Assembly (NCBI RefSeq): GCF_900769625.1
Contig: NZ_CAAGHK010000083.1
Span: 1 to 23,042, forward strand
Source of the DNA: an uncultured Clostridium sp.
GTDB lineage: Bacteria > Bacillota > Clostridia > Clostridiales > Clostridiaceae
Length of the DNA: 23,042 nt
Direction: 5' to 3'
Within the stretch, counting starts at the first letter, position 1. Every line of letters starts with the position of its first letter. Below the pieces are notes generated by a model. The model saw nothing but the letters and a program-made list of their open reading frames with translations. It made no database searches and had not been told where the DNA came from. This document shows, piece by piece, positions 7,800 through 15,701 of the stretch. A program made the position numbers and the translations under genes.

Positions 7800-8588
7800 C
7801 TATATTTTTTCAATCACACCATATATGATTGAACCTTTTCTTTTTCCGCCAATAAATTTCTCTATGCCAAGCTTATGAAAATCATTTGCTCCAGATCTTT
7901 CTTTAATTATAACCCTTTTACGGCATACCCTGAGAGCTTCTGCCAGCACTTCTTTCGTAAGCCCCTTATGGTCAGCAAATGATCTTAAAGAATTAATTGT
8001 TGTTGATTTTTTATTAGGATTTTTAAACATTGGATCAAAATACACAATGTCAAAGCTGTTATCATTCTGCTTTGCAAGATAATCCTCATAAGACTCATTA
8101 ACAACCTCAATATCTGCCATATTATCTATTGTTCTTCCTTCATCATTATTATAAGAATCTAACCCGTTCTTTGTAATATAAGCTATATATTTATTGACTT
8201 CTGTCCCAACAACATAGCCTTTCCTCCCAGTCACTGCTGCTAGAACAAGTGAATCTCCGCCAAGACCCAGAGTGCAGTCAAGTATTTTGTCTCCTTCCTC
8301 CACGCAACATGCTTCACTCAAAGCTTCCCTGTTTCCATTTCTTATTGAATTTATCTTCAGCTCTGCCATGTTAGGATGCCAGAATAATGTACTGTCATCT
8401 TTCCCCTTTATAACTATCTTATCTTTTTCTAATATCATCAAATAATCATAATTACCTTTTAAAAAAGTCTTATTTATGCTTAAGTTTCCCCTTTTTATAT
8501 AAGATATGTTCAATTCCTGTGCAATTGTCTCTGCCTTTATATTTAAGCTTTCATCTGCTTCTCTCGTTGTCGTAACTGCAATTTTCAT
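7800..8588 (-). CDS. Class I SAM-dependent methyltransferase, RsmJ-like
   Basis: This 262-residue protein is a Rossmann-fold methyltransferase resembling the RsmJ/YhiQ family, whose E. coli member methylates G1516 of 16S rRNA. It opens with MKIAVTTTREA and an IAQELNISYIKR segment. HPNMAELKINSI follows, then motif I ILDCTLGLGGDS (about 102-113) for S-adenosylmethionine, an acidic GTEVNK, and the catalytic-type DIVYFDPMF (180-188). RVIIKERSG is near the C-terminus. The start is ATG 8588, preceded by AGGAAG about 9 bases away; an earlier in-frame ATG at 8657 lacks a ribosome binding site and adds 23 residues before the conserved start. It is monocistronic with its own terminator. The exact rRNA target in this organism is not shown. 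Confidence 0.8.
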   Translation of the reverse strand: MKIAVTTTREADESLNIKAETIAQELNISYIKRGNLSINKTFLKGNYDYLMILEKDKIVIKGKDDSTLFWHPNMAELKINSIRNGNREALSEACCVEEGDKILDCTLGLGGDSLVLAAVTGRKGYVVGTEVNKYIAYITKNGLDSYNNDEGRTIDNMADIEVVNESYEDYLAKQNDNSFDIVYFDPMFKNPNKKSTTINSLRSFADHKGLTKEVLAEALRVCRKRVIIKERSGANDFHKLGIEKFIGGKRKGSIIYGVIEKI

Positions 8589-8723
8589 ATTATATCTATC
8601 TTCCTGTTTAATTATTTTGTCTGAACCATTATATAATAAATATGAATTAGGGGTCAAAATTCATAAAAAATAATCAGTTATTTCTTGTATTCTATTGCAT
8701 AATAGTAATAAACATCCATCAAA

Positions 8724-8942
8724 TTATGCTTCCCTTATCTGAAGCAATATTCCACCTATTATCATAAAAATGCCCACAATAGAGTAAATAGATATTTCCT
8801 ACTTCAAAATAACCCCCGCAAATACAGTAAACCTGGATAATTCTTTAGGGTAAGTCTGTTTTTTATTAAGAGCTGCATATAGTGCATAACATACTGCTGC
8901 AATAAGACAATATAAAACTCCCCTTAGATTTCCTCCTGCTAA
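8724..8942 (-). pseudogene. DMT/EamA drug-metabolite transporter remnant with internal deletion and nonsense codon
   Basis: The frame encodes LRGVLYCLIAAVCYALYAAL, the first helix of an EamA domain, then NKKQTYPKELS. It jumps to FTVFAGVILK and, after a TAG at 8799-8801, continues in frame as EISIYSIVGIFMIIGGIL to a natural-looking stop at 8724. The last segment is the final helix of an EamA domain (FLKEEIS...IVG...IIGGI). About 80-100 residues that should lie between are missing, so the gene has suffered an internal deletion and a point nonsense mutation. It is non-functional. Confidence 0.7.
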
Positions 8943-9101
8943 TGAATGACCTGTTTCATTCTTGAATTTCTCAACATTTCCTCCGCCACTCATGAATGTG
9001 TATGTTTCTTCTAGAAGTGATTATATAAAGCCTTCTTCTACAAGTTCATGAAGTCTGTAAATAGGAAACATTGCATTTACATCCTTATTAATTAATCTTG
9101 T
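8943..9101 (-). pseudogene. Remnant resembling glycine/proline reductase selenoprotein B-family C-terminus
   Basis: An open stretch in frame with the transporter remnant reads RLINKDVNAMFPIYRLHELV, EEGFI, a TAA stop (9021-9023), then SLLEETYTFMSGGGNVEKF. The 'RL-EL-EEG-IGS...YSFMG' spacing resembles the GrdB/PrdB family of reductase subunits and their non-seleno relatives. The match is short and from memory, so the family name is tentative; that it is a coding remnant with a nonsense codon is more secure. Its start and most of its body are absent. Confidence 0.35.
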
Positions 9102-9316
9102 GCAAATTTTATGAACTTTTTAGCTGACAGCGTAAGAATATCATCTGATTTATAGCCTATTCCAAGCATTCTAGTATAATTAGGCTTCAATGGCCTTATA
9201 GCTACCAGCTTTTTATAATCCTTTGCTATTAATTCTGGCAATATGCTTATTTCAATTTGGGGATATTTCTTTTCAAAAAGATATATGATTTTAGGCAGCC
9301 AGTTAATCGCAACACT
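9092..9316 (-). pseudogene. LysR-family regulator remnant with internal deletion
   Basis: A 75-codon frame begins INWLPKIIYLFEKKYPQIEI, the start of a LysR substrate-binding domain. It then passes directly to LPELIAKDYKKLVAIRPLK, NYTRMLGIGYKSDDILTLS and AKKFIKFAQD, the end of that domain. Around 120 residues in the middle are missing, as is the whole helix-turn-helix; a TAA lies in frame just upstream (9317-9319). The deletion is in frame. The remnant cannot bind DNA. Confidence 0.65.
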
Positions 9317-9487
9317 TTATAATAAATTCCATAATTTTATAAACTATTGAAAATAAAAAATAAACTATCATTCTAAAAATACAGAAAAAATATGAAATTA
9401 AGTTAATAATAGATAAAATTATTTATAGACTCGTAAATAATTCTAAATTCTGCTTTAAATATAATATGCTTACTCAATAATATAAAA

Positions 9488-10870
9488 TTATACTACTATA
9501 TTGTTTATCCACACGCCCTTTTTAACAAGAACATATCCTATTATACATTTTATTATGCTTATAAGCTGGCACATGAGATAAACTGTAACAATACTAAGTG
9601 ATGTAAAATTCATCAGAATATATGCAAAAGGTATTGATATGACCCATATTGAAACACTGTCAAAAAGAAATGTTATAAATGTCTTTCCTCCAGAACGCAG
9701 CGTAAAGTATGATGCATTCATAAATGCTTCCAGAGGCATACATAGCGCAACTATAAGTATAAAACGTGATGCATAATGACGCACTTCATCTGTTGTGTTA
9801 TATATTTGTGGAAAAAGTGGTGATATTAGAGCCATTAAGCCTCCAAACAATATACAGCTTATAACTGAAAATGTTATCAGCTTTGTATCTGTATCCTTTG
9901 CTTCTTCCATCTTTCCTGCACCTAAAAGCTGGCCGATGATTATGGAAACTGAACTTCCAAGTGCTATGTATACAATATTGAAAACATTTGATACTGTACT
10001 GGAAATGTTCAGTCCTGCAACTACTGCAAGGCCTCCACGTGAATAAATTGCATTAAGTGATGACATTCCCATTGCCCAGAGTCCTTCATTCATAAGAAGA
10101 GGAGTTCCTCTGATTATTATATGTTTGGCAAGATTTTTTTCAATCCTGAAGCTATTATATGCTCCAACAATAAATTTATTTCTTTCCTTATGCCTGTGTG
10201 TCCATGTTACAACTATAATACATTCAACAAACCTTGAAATAACTGTGGCTATTGCTGCACCATATGCACCCATCATTGGAAAACCAAATTTTCCAAATAT
10301 AAAAAGGTAATTAAAAATAAGGTTTACACCTACTGCTGTTATGCCTGCTTTCATTGGCACAATAGTTTCTCCAATTTCTCTCAGTGTGCTTGAATAAGAC
10401 TGCATAATGGCAAATGGTACAAGACCGATTATGTCAATTGCAAGATATCCGCTGCCGTACCTTAATGTCTCAGAAATATTTCCTGTAACACTTCCTTCAT
10501 GAAGAAAAACCGAAATAAGCTCATGTCTGAAAGCTCCCATTATAAAAATTCCTATAGCACATATGATTCCACATAAAATAAGCTTGAACCTGAAGGTCTG
10601 CCTTACTCCTTCATGATTTTCATTTCCATAAAACTGTGCACTGAAAATGCCTGGTCCTGATATGGCACCAAATATGAACAGACTGAATATGAATATGAAC
10701 TGATTTGCTATTGCGACACCGCTCATTGCATCTGTTCCAATCTGCCCCACCATAATGTTATCGAGCATGCTTACAAAATTAGTTATTCCATTCTGTATCA
10801 TTATTGGCACTGCAATGGTAAGAACCATCTTGTAAAAGCTTTTATCTCCTACGTATTTTTTGATATTCAT
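9488..10870 (-). CDS. MATE family efflux transporter
   Basis: A 460-residue integral membrane protein of the multidrug and toxin extrusion family, which exports cationic compounds using a Na+ or H+ gradient. Twelve hydrophobic segments are expected and many are obvious. The N-terminal half has the MATE signature region VPIMIQNGITNFVSMLDNIM, then VGQIGTDAMSGVAIANQ; the second half repeats the pattern with LLMNEGLWAMGMSSLNAI, VAGLNISSTVSNVFNI and GQLLGAGKMEEA. Length is normal (about 450). GAGGTG lies 5 bases before the ATG. It is a single gene with spacers on both sides; no regulator of the MarR or AraC type is adjacent. The substrate cannot be inferred. Confidence 0.93.
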   Translation of the reverse strand: MNIKKYVGDKSFYKMVLTIAVPIMIQNGITNFVSMLDNIMVGQIGTDAMSGVAIANQFIFIFSLFIFGAISGPGIFSAQFYGNENHEGVRQTFRFKLILCGIICAIGIFIMGAFRHELISVFLHEGSVTGNISETLRYGSGYLAIDIIGLVPFAIMQSYSSTLREIGETIVPMKAGITAVGVNLIFNYLFIFGKFGFPMMGAYGAAIATVISRFVECIIVVTWTHRHKERNKFIVGAYNSFRIEKNLAKHIIIRGTPLLMNEGLWAMGMSSLNAIYSRGGLAVVAGLNISSTVSNVFNIVYIALGSSVSIIIGQLLGAGKMEEAKDTDTKLITFSVISCILFGGLMALISPLFPQIYNTTDEVRHYASRFILIVALCMPLEAFMNASYFTLRSGGKTFITFLFDSVSIWVISIPFAYILMNFTSLSIVTVYLMCQLISIIKCIIGYVLVKKGVWINNIVV

Positions 10871-11040
10871 TTTTCACCTCTTCTTATTTTTAATAAAAAC
10901 TTACATAATATATAATAACATATCTGCCATTTTTCATAAATATAATAAAGAGCCATTAAATAATCTAATGACTCCTGTAATTCACAATTATCTTCTGTTG
11001 TTTTCATGCTCTTATGCAGTCTGTGGGCTTTACATTTAAA

Positions 11041-11829
11041 TTAATTTGCTTCTTTATCTTGAATTAATGGAATTACATTATTTTCATTCTTAATATTTCT
11101 GCCTGCATATCTAATAGTTTCATGTCCTGAAACATCTTTTACTGAATTCTTTTTCTTTTTTTCTGTCAGGTCTTTAATCATTGCATTCTGTTCTTTTATT
11201 AGTTCCATAAGCGTATTTTGTGTTGTGCCTATTAACACTCTTCTATTTGAAATCATATCTATTGCATTAAGCACACAGCTTATTGACTCTGCTGCACCAG
11301 TCTGAGTTGAAAGCATACAGTCTGCAAGTCCTAAAACTGAAATGTTCATTGGCTCAATTTTTATCATTATAGTTTCTTTAGGGCCTGCTCCAATCTGAAG
11401 TTTTAAGGTGTAATCAATGTTGTCTATATTAGGATTCTTTGAAGGATCAAATATAGGTATTCCATTATAGGAAGATTTAATTCCTATCTGATTAATCTCA
11501 TCCTTGTATGCCTTATAAACCATATTTGCTTCTTCTCTCTGCTCCTTGCTGTATGTGCCGCTTGCACTCTGTACTGAAAGTTCGTTCATTTTATGTAGTA
11601 TTCCCTGAGCCACACAAAGACTTTCATCGGCTTTCCTTAACATCTCAATACCATCTTCAATGTTTTTTACCGCCATTTTTATTCCACATACCTGAGCTTC
11701 TATTTTCTCATATGCACACAATTCGCTTAAATCTGATTTTAAATTTACTTTCATTGACTTTCCAGCAATCTTATCAATACTGTCTTTATTTCTAAAAACG
11801 TATTTCATTTTTGACCAAAATTCTCCCAT
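11041..11829 (-). CDS. Divergent flagellin-like protein
   Basis: This 262-residue protein resembles both ends of flagellin with no variable centre. Residues about 35-140 match the N-terminal D1 helices: GIKMAVKNIEDGIEML, ADESLCVAQGILHKMNELSV, then EINQIGIKSSYNGIPIFD and LQIGAGPKETIMIKI. Residues about 185-215 match the C-terminal D1/D0 start: ISCVLNAIDMISNRRVLIGT and TQNTLMELI. The hallmark N-terminal D0 sequence (LNRN/SSGxRIN and DDAAG) is absent, replaced by a basic MGEFWSKMKYVFRNK start, and the C-terminal 45 residues are a charged tail not typical of flagellin D0. The flagellin-type hydrophobic polymerisation ends are therefore lacking. GGAGG lies 9 bases before the ATG. No flagellar gene and no sigma-28 promoter is seen nearby. 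It could be a non-filament paralogue or a relic. Confidence 0.7.
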   Translation of the reverse strand: MGEFWSKMKYVFRNKDSIDKIAGKSMKVNLKSDLSELCAYEKIEAQVCGIKMAVKNIEDGIEMLRKADESLCVAQGILHKMNELSVQSASGTYSKEQREEANMVYKAYKDEINQIGIKSSYNGIPIFDPSKNPNIDNIDYTLKLQIGAGPKETIMIKIEPMNISVLGLADCMLSTQTGAAESISCVLNAIDMISNRRVLIGTTQNTLMELIKEQNAMIKDLTEKKKKNSVKDVSGHETIRYAGRNIKNENNVIPLIQDKEAN

Positions 11830-12102
11830 AATACATTTCCTCCATAAAAAATGACTGTATTTATTATTTATTTCTGCTTAACATAGTCCTTTATATTTAA
11901 ATAATATTAGAAACTTCTCCATTTGTCAATAAAAGTAATTTTTATAATATTTTTTATAATGAATTATATCAAAAATTCAATATTCATATACATATTGACA
12001 TTTACAATAAGAAAAAGTATATTTTCATCTGTTAAATCGTCGATATTTTTCTACACTCATGATAATGATATAAATTGAGTTTTCATAATTATTTTCTCCT
12101 GA

Positions 12103-12590
12103 TTTATAACCACACCTGCAATAGCTAATCCAGATGGAGTTGACTACGTGCCAATGAAGAGCTGGAAATCGTTCTTAGTACAGCTTCTTAATATTGCTGA
12201 ACTTGGTACTATATTTGGTGCACTATCAGGTGCTATATGGGGTCCAAGTGTATATCTATGGATTGTATTTTGTACTATTCTTGCTGGCGGCGTTCATGAT
12301 TTCTTAAGTGGTATGCTTTCTGTCAGAAATGATAGTGCAAGTATTTCTGACATTGTTGGAATTTACTTAGGAAAAGTAATGAAAAATGTAATGAGGGTAT
12401 TCTCTGTAATCCTTCTCGTCATGGTCGGTGTCGTATTTATGGTTGAACCAGCTGGACTTTTGGCTAAGCTTACACCTGATTATTTAAATATAACATTCTG
12501 GACAATAGTTGTCTTAATTAATGTTTATCACTGTAGCATGTGGTGCTATTTCAGGATTCCATAAAATAAATATAGTTATGATATTGCAAT
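12103..12590 (+). pseudogene. cstA: Carbon starvation protein CstA remnant with deletions
   Basis: The frame opens after a stop with TTPAIANPDGVDYVPMKSWK, the CstA block that follows its first helix, and continues through FLVQLLNIAELGTIFGAL, IWGPSVYLWIVF, GGVHDFLSGMLSVRNDSASI and MVGVVFMVEPAGLLAKLTPD to FWTIVVLI. There it shifts frame into MFITVACGAISGFHK (ATG at 12521), a block that normally lies about 100 or more residues further on. The first helix and start, the middle, and the last half of this roughly 480-residue peptide/pyruvate transporter are missing. Conserved positions have also changed (GLGPIFG to ELGTIFG, GPAGLLA to EPAGLLA). A methionine at 12148 could start a 138-residue frame but is internal. 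Non-functional. Confidence 0.85.
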
Positions 12591-12630
12591 AATTATTGTT
12601 ATTAATATAATAAATATTTTATAAAAATAG

Positions 12631-12674
12631 AAAATAACTGTTGTACTAAGATGATAAGTATAACAGTTATTTTT
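12631..12674 (+). terminator. Intrinsic terminator after cstA remnant
   Basis: AAAATAACTGTT (12631-12642) pairs with AACAGTTATTTT (12662-12673), extended inward by one G-T wobble and four more pairs. The stem ends in a short T-run. It probably terminated the ancestral cstA transcript and insulates the riboswitch downstream. Confidence 0.7.
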
Positions 12675-12756
12675 AATATATCTGATAAATATAATATCTT
12701 AATCATTGATTTATTTTTTATTTTATCATATACTTTAATTGGTAAATATTAAATAA

Positions 12757-12840
12757 GTGTGCTAGGGGTGCCTTTGGCTGAGAAGCAGATTCTGCTAACC
12801 CTCAACACCTGATCTGGTTAGCACCAGCGTAGGGAAGTGT
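12757..12840 (+). ncRNA. TPP riboswitch (THI element)
   Basis: The thi-box consensus is clear: AGGGGTGCC, GGCTGAGA, the ACCCTC segment, ACACCTGATCTGG (12805-12817), TTAGCACCAGCGTAGGGAA. The variable P3 stem is short (AAGCAGATTCTGCT). The RNA binds thiamine pyrophosphate. Here it sits before the thiamine transporter gene, with a strong terminator at 12859-12885 between them, so ligand binding should end transcription. The closing P1 pairs GTGCT with AGTGT and uses wobble pairs. Confidence 0.95.
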
Positions 12841-12858
12841 TTTTAAGATTAATTCAAT

Positions 12859-12885
12859 CGCATTCCCACATGGAATGCGTTTTTT
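12859..12885 (+). terminator. Riboswitch-controlled intrinsic terminator
   Basis: CGCATTCC (12859-12866) pairs perfectly with GGAATGCG (12872-12879) around a 5-base loop, followed by six T. It lies between the TPP aptamer and thiT, the standard expression platform for transcriptional attenuation. The antiterminator pairing partner was not worked out. Confidence 0.9.
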
Positions 12886-12936
12886 ATTTTAAAACAAACT
12901 CCCATATTAAATAAAATTAGAAGGGGGATGTTTACC

Positions 12937-13653
12937 ATGATGTCTTTAAAAGAAATTTTTTCAGAATTTTTCACTAAAATAAGTGAAATTTTTACCAGTC
13001 TACCTCAGAATATATCTGAGATTATGAAGAGTCCATTATCACTTTTGACTCTCATTGCTTTTGCAATTATACTTGTTATTCTGCTAAAAGCCAAGAAAAT
13101 CAAGTTTAATCCAAAAATGACCGCTATGATTGGATTAACTCTTGCACTAACTACAATCCTTGATTTACTTAAAATTTATCATTTTCCTCAAGGAGGAGGG
13201 GTTACACTTGCTTCTATGGTTCCAATAATCCTTCTATCATACATTTATGGTCCGCTTGTTGGAATGCTGACAGGATTTTTATTTGGAATAATTTCATTAT
13301 TCTTTAATCCATATATACTTCATCCAGTCCAAGTACTATTTGATTATCCACTGCCATATCTTGCTTTAGGTATTGCTGGATTTTTCCCAAACAAAAGAAT
13401 TCTTGGAGCTGTAACTGCTATTTTTTCAAGATATTTCTTTCATTTCATCTCAGGCGTTGTCTTCTTTGGAAGCTTTGCCCCTGAAGGAATGTCACCTTGG
13501 CTGTACTCACTAAGCGTAAATGGACTTCTTGGTCTTGCTGAAGGAGCCATATGCATAATTGTTCTCTGTATACTGCCAGTTGATTTATTGATAAAGTCAG
13601 CAGGCACATCATATACAGGTTCATCTGTATCACCATTATCTAATACTAAATAA
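12937..13653 (+). CDS. thiT: ECF-type thiamine transporter substrate-binding protein ThiT
   Basis: This is the S-component of an energy-coupling-factor transporter, which binds thiamine in the membrane and shares EcfA/A'/T modules encoded elsewhere. The conserved core is present: FPQGGGVTLASMVPI, IYGPLVGMLTGFLFG, then ILHPVQVLFDYPLPYLALGI and SRYFFHFISGVVFFG. Six helices are expected. The start is placed at ATG 12937, 9 bases after AGGGGG (12922-12927); the upstream in-frame ATG at 12928 touches that ribosome binding site. The protein is 238 residues, with an N-terminal extension of about 60 residues that includes an amphipathic stretch and an extra hydrophobic helix (LTLIAFAIILVILL). Expression is under the TPP riboswitch, which confirms the substrate. 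A terminator follows at 13723-13770. Confidence 0.95.
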   Translation: MMSLKEIFSEFFTKISEIFTSLPQNISEIMKSPLSLLTLIAFAIILVILLKAKKIKFNPKMTAMIGLTLALTTILDLLKIYHFPQGGGVTLASMVPIILLSYIYGPLVGMLTGFLFGIISLFFNPYILHPVQVLFDYPLPYLALGIAGFFPNKRILGAVTAIFSRYFFHFISGVVFFGSFAPEGMSPWLYSLSVNGLLGLAEGAICIIVLCILPVDLLIKSAGTSYTGSSVSPLSNTK

Positions 13654-13722
13654 AATTTCACTTTATTATATTGGATAATGCTTTTAACCTTATTTTCATT
13701 AATTACATACAAAAAATTAATT

Positions 13723-13770
13723 AAAAACAGAAGACAGACTTATACAAATCTGATATTCCTTCTGTTTTTT
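13723..13770 (+). terminator. Intrinsic terminator after thiT
   Basis: AAAAACAGAAG (13723-13733) pairs with CTTCTGTTTTT (13759-13769), with an inner stem CAGACTT/AAATCTG containing one mismatch. A run of six T closes it. Confidence 0.85.
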
Positions 13771-13841
13771 ATTTTATAGAAATCCTTCTGTATTCTCGGA
13801 TGTATTATAAGCTCTTCAAGAGGTTCAAAGTAAAATTTCAT
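13740..13841 (-). CDS. Small unrecognised frame, possibly a truncated gene start
   Basis: A 33-codon frame starts at ATG 13841, 9 bases after a good AAAGGAG (13851-13857). It reads MKFYFEPLEELIIHPRIQKD then FYKIKNRRNIRFV. The first two thirds look like an ordinary protein N-terminus. The last codons overlap the stem of the thiT terminator, as if a longer gene had been cut off there. I do not recognise the family. It could be a small protein, but I favour a remnant of a minus-strand gene. Confidence 0.35.
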   Translation of the reverse strand: MKFYFEPLEELIIHPRIQKDFYKIKNRRNIRFV

Positions 13842-14039
13842 AATGCAAAGCTCCTTTATCGTCATTAATTTTATTATTTTTCATTCTCATTGATTTTCCT
13901 ATATTTATTATGTATAAATTGTAATAGACACAACATACTAATAGATGATATACTCACATATTATATAATAATCTGCTATTTTATCAGTAAATTATTATAT
14001 GGTCTATTAATATCAATTTAGTTTTAAGGAGTGTATAGT

Positions 14040-14876
14040 GTGTTTAAAGTAAATAAAGATATATGTATCGGGTGCGGTCAATGTGTGAAGGACTGCCCAA
14101 CAAGAACTATTTCAATGGTAGATGGCAAGGCTGAAATTGATAACAGTAGATGCATAAAATGCGGCCACTGTGTTGCAATATGTCCAGTTGCAGCTGTTTC
14201 TACTGACGATTATAACATGGATGAAGTAAAGCCTTTTGATAAAGAATCTTTTGCTGTAGATGCTGACAATCTTTTAAACTTCATCAAATTCAGAAGAAGT
14301 GTAAGAAGATTTAAGAATAAGGAAGTAGAAAAAGAAAAAATCTTAAAAATAATTGAAGCCGGCAGATTTACTCAGACTTCAACAAATAATCAAGATTTAT
14401 CTTATACTGTAATTACTGAAAAATTAGATGAATTAAGAGAACTTACTTATGAAAACTTAAAAAGAAGAGGTGAATCAATATTAAATTCTTCTGATCCAGA
14501 AGATAATTCACCACAAACAGAACGTCTTAAAATGTATGCGAGAATATGGATTCATAACTATAATGAATATAAAAAGGACCCAGAAAAGAATGATAGAATA
14601 TTCTTTAATGCACCGCTTGCCATAGTTGTAACTACACCAACTCCAATTAACGGCGGTCTTGCATCTTCAAATATGGAACTTATGACTGATGCTCTTGGAC
14701 TTGGAACTTTCTTCAGCGGATTTTTTGTTGTTGCTGCTAATGATAATAAAGAAATATTAGACTTCCTTGGGCTTGAAGACAGCAGACATATAATTTCCTG
14801 TCTTGTAATCGGCTATCCAGATGTTCAATACAAGAGAACTGTTCCACGTAAAAATCCTGAAATAAAGTGGCTGTAA
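14040..14876 (+). CDS. Nitroreductase with N-terminal 2x[4Fe-4S] ferredoxin domain
   Basis: This 278-residue cytosolic redox protein has two domains. Residues about 1-57 are a bacterial ferredoxin with two cluster motifs, ICIGCGQCVKDCP and CIKCGHCVAICP. From about residue 80, FRRSVRRFKNKEVEKEKILK begins an FMN-binding nitroreductase fold, with GRFTQTSTNNQD at the flavin site and LGLGTFFSGFFVVA with LVIGYP near the end. Such fusions pass electrons from ferredoxin-like clusters to the flavin to reduce nitro compounds or quinones; the natural substrate is unknown. The start is GTG 14040, 8 bases after AAGGAG (14026-14031). A GTG at 14031 overlaps that site and is less likely. It is a single gene. 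Confidence 0.9.
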   Translation: MFKVNKDICIGCGQCVKDCPTRTISMVDGKAEIDNSRCIKCGHCVAICPVAAVSTDDYNMDEVKPFDKESFAVDADNLLNFIKFRRSVRRFKNKEVEKEKILKIIEAGRFTQTSTNNQDLSYTVITEKLDELRELTYENLKRRGESILNSSDPEDNSPQTERLKMYARIWIHNYNEYKKDPEKNDRIFFNAPLAIVVTTPTPINGGLASSNMELMTDALGLGTFFSGFFVVAANDNKEILDFLGLEDSRHIISCLVIGYPDVQYKRTVPRKNPEIKWL

Positions 14877-15335
14877 GTTTCAATTGACAATTAAGATAAA
14901 AATACATAAATGATTTTTAAATTATATGCAATATATTAATCACTTGGAATTTTATAAATCTTTATTTTAATGACTGAATATTTGTTTACGCCAATTTTTA
15001 TACTGTTCCTTGTTTCAATATTACCTATATATTCTTAATTAATGTCATCTATTTTTACATTTATCTGTATTAATAAGCAGTTATAGTAAACACTATGCAT
15101 AATATAGCTACTATGCCTATACTTGTATTATATAGATCTCCTAAATCAGATTTATATCCTCCATATTATTTGTTTTATTTTATCAACACAATTTTCCTAA
15201 AATTAATCTTACCTCTAAAACATAGATAACAATATTATTTAAGATAAATAAAAGCCATAGGAATACCTCTAAACAATGTATTTCTATGGTTTTTCAATGA
15301 ATTTTCATAAATTTATTTTAAATATAGCCTTATCT
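14877..15335. other. 459-bp spacer with possible decayed coding sequence
   Basis: Four bases after the nitroreductase stop lies CAATTGACAATTA (14881-14893), one of the short interspersed repeats. On the minus strand, 15150-15070 reads SDLGDLYNTSIGIVAILCIV, ending in a hydrophobic helix, and 15080-14936 reads as a soluble segment (INVKIDDIN, stop, EYIGNIETRNSIKIGVNKYS) in another frame. This could be a small membrane-anchored protein broken by a frameshift and a stop. I do not recognise it, so it is left as a possibility. The hairpin at 15251-15293 closes the spacer. Confidence 0.3.
15251..15293. terminator. Terminator below the 76-residue small protein gene
   Basis: AAAGCCATAGGAATAC (15251-15266) pairs with GTATTTCTATGGTTTT (15278-15293), with two wobble pairs and an 11-base loop. 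T-rich tails occur on both strands (TTTTTC on plus, CTTTTATTT on minus). It lies 43 bases past the stop of the minus-strand small gene. Confidence 0.75.
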
Positions 15336-15566
15336 CTATCTTATGCTACATCCATGTCTTCTGAAATCATCTTTATGCTCAGATATATATGAAGTCCTAT
15401 AAGACTGTGTGATTTCTGAAATTTCCTTTTCTCCGTCAATGTATGGCTGATATAAATCATATCCATTTACACAGTCATCACATCCTAAATCACTGTATCC
15501 TAATGAATCTTTTACAATCTGTTCTCTTTGTGCTCTTGTAGTATTCTTAATTAAAAACTTATCCAT
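15336..15566 (-). CDS. Small conserved-looking hypothetical protein
   Basis: A 76-residue protein with a strong AAGGAGG 6 bases before its ATG and its own terminator, so very likely expressed. It reads MDKFLIKNTTRAQREQIVKD, a basic helix, then SLGYSDLGCDDCVNGYDLYQ with a C-D-D-C pair, and PYIDGEKEISEITQSYRTSY. I recall similar short proteins (LIKNTTR...IV...YIDG) in clostridial genomes without known function. The two closely spaced cysteines plus C73 could bind metal, but this is conjecture. No membrane segment or signal peptide is visible. Confidence 0.75.
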   Translation of the reverse strand: MDKFLIKNTTRAQREQIVKDSLGYSDLGCDDCVNGYDLYQPYIDGEKEISEITQSYRTSYISEHKDDFRRHGCSIR

Positions 15567-15701
15567 GTTTACCTCCTTAAATAATCATCATATCTATGAA
15601 TTAATTTTATTGTATTACTTTCCTTATATTATAGATTACATTTTCTATATTTGAAATATATTATGAAGTGTAAATTCAAATCTTGTTAAATCTTCACTGC
15701 T

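Noticed and set aside
8589..8657. Longer N-terminus for the methyltransferase
   Set aside because: The extra 23 residues precede the conserved MKIAVTT start, and the upstream ATG has no ribosome binding site.
12148..12564. A 138-residue membrane protein as an intact small gene
   Set aside because: CstA homology continues upstream of the ATG to 12103, conserved residues are lost, and the CstA frame breaks before the next CstA block, so it is a remnant.
14936..15150. Calling the minus-strand stretch after the nitroreductase gene a defined pseudogene
   Set aside because: It would need a frameshift and a stop to be bridged, and no family is recognisable; it is mentioned only in the spacer description.
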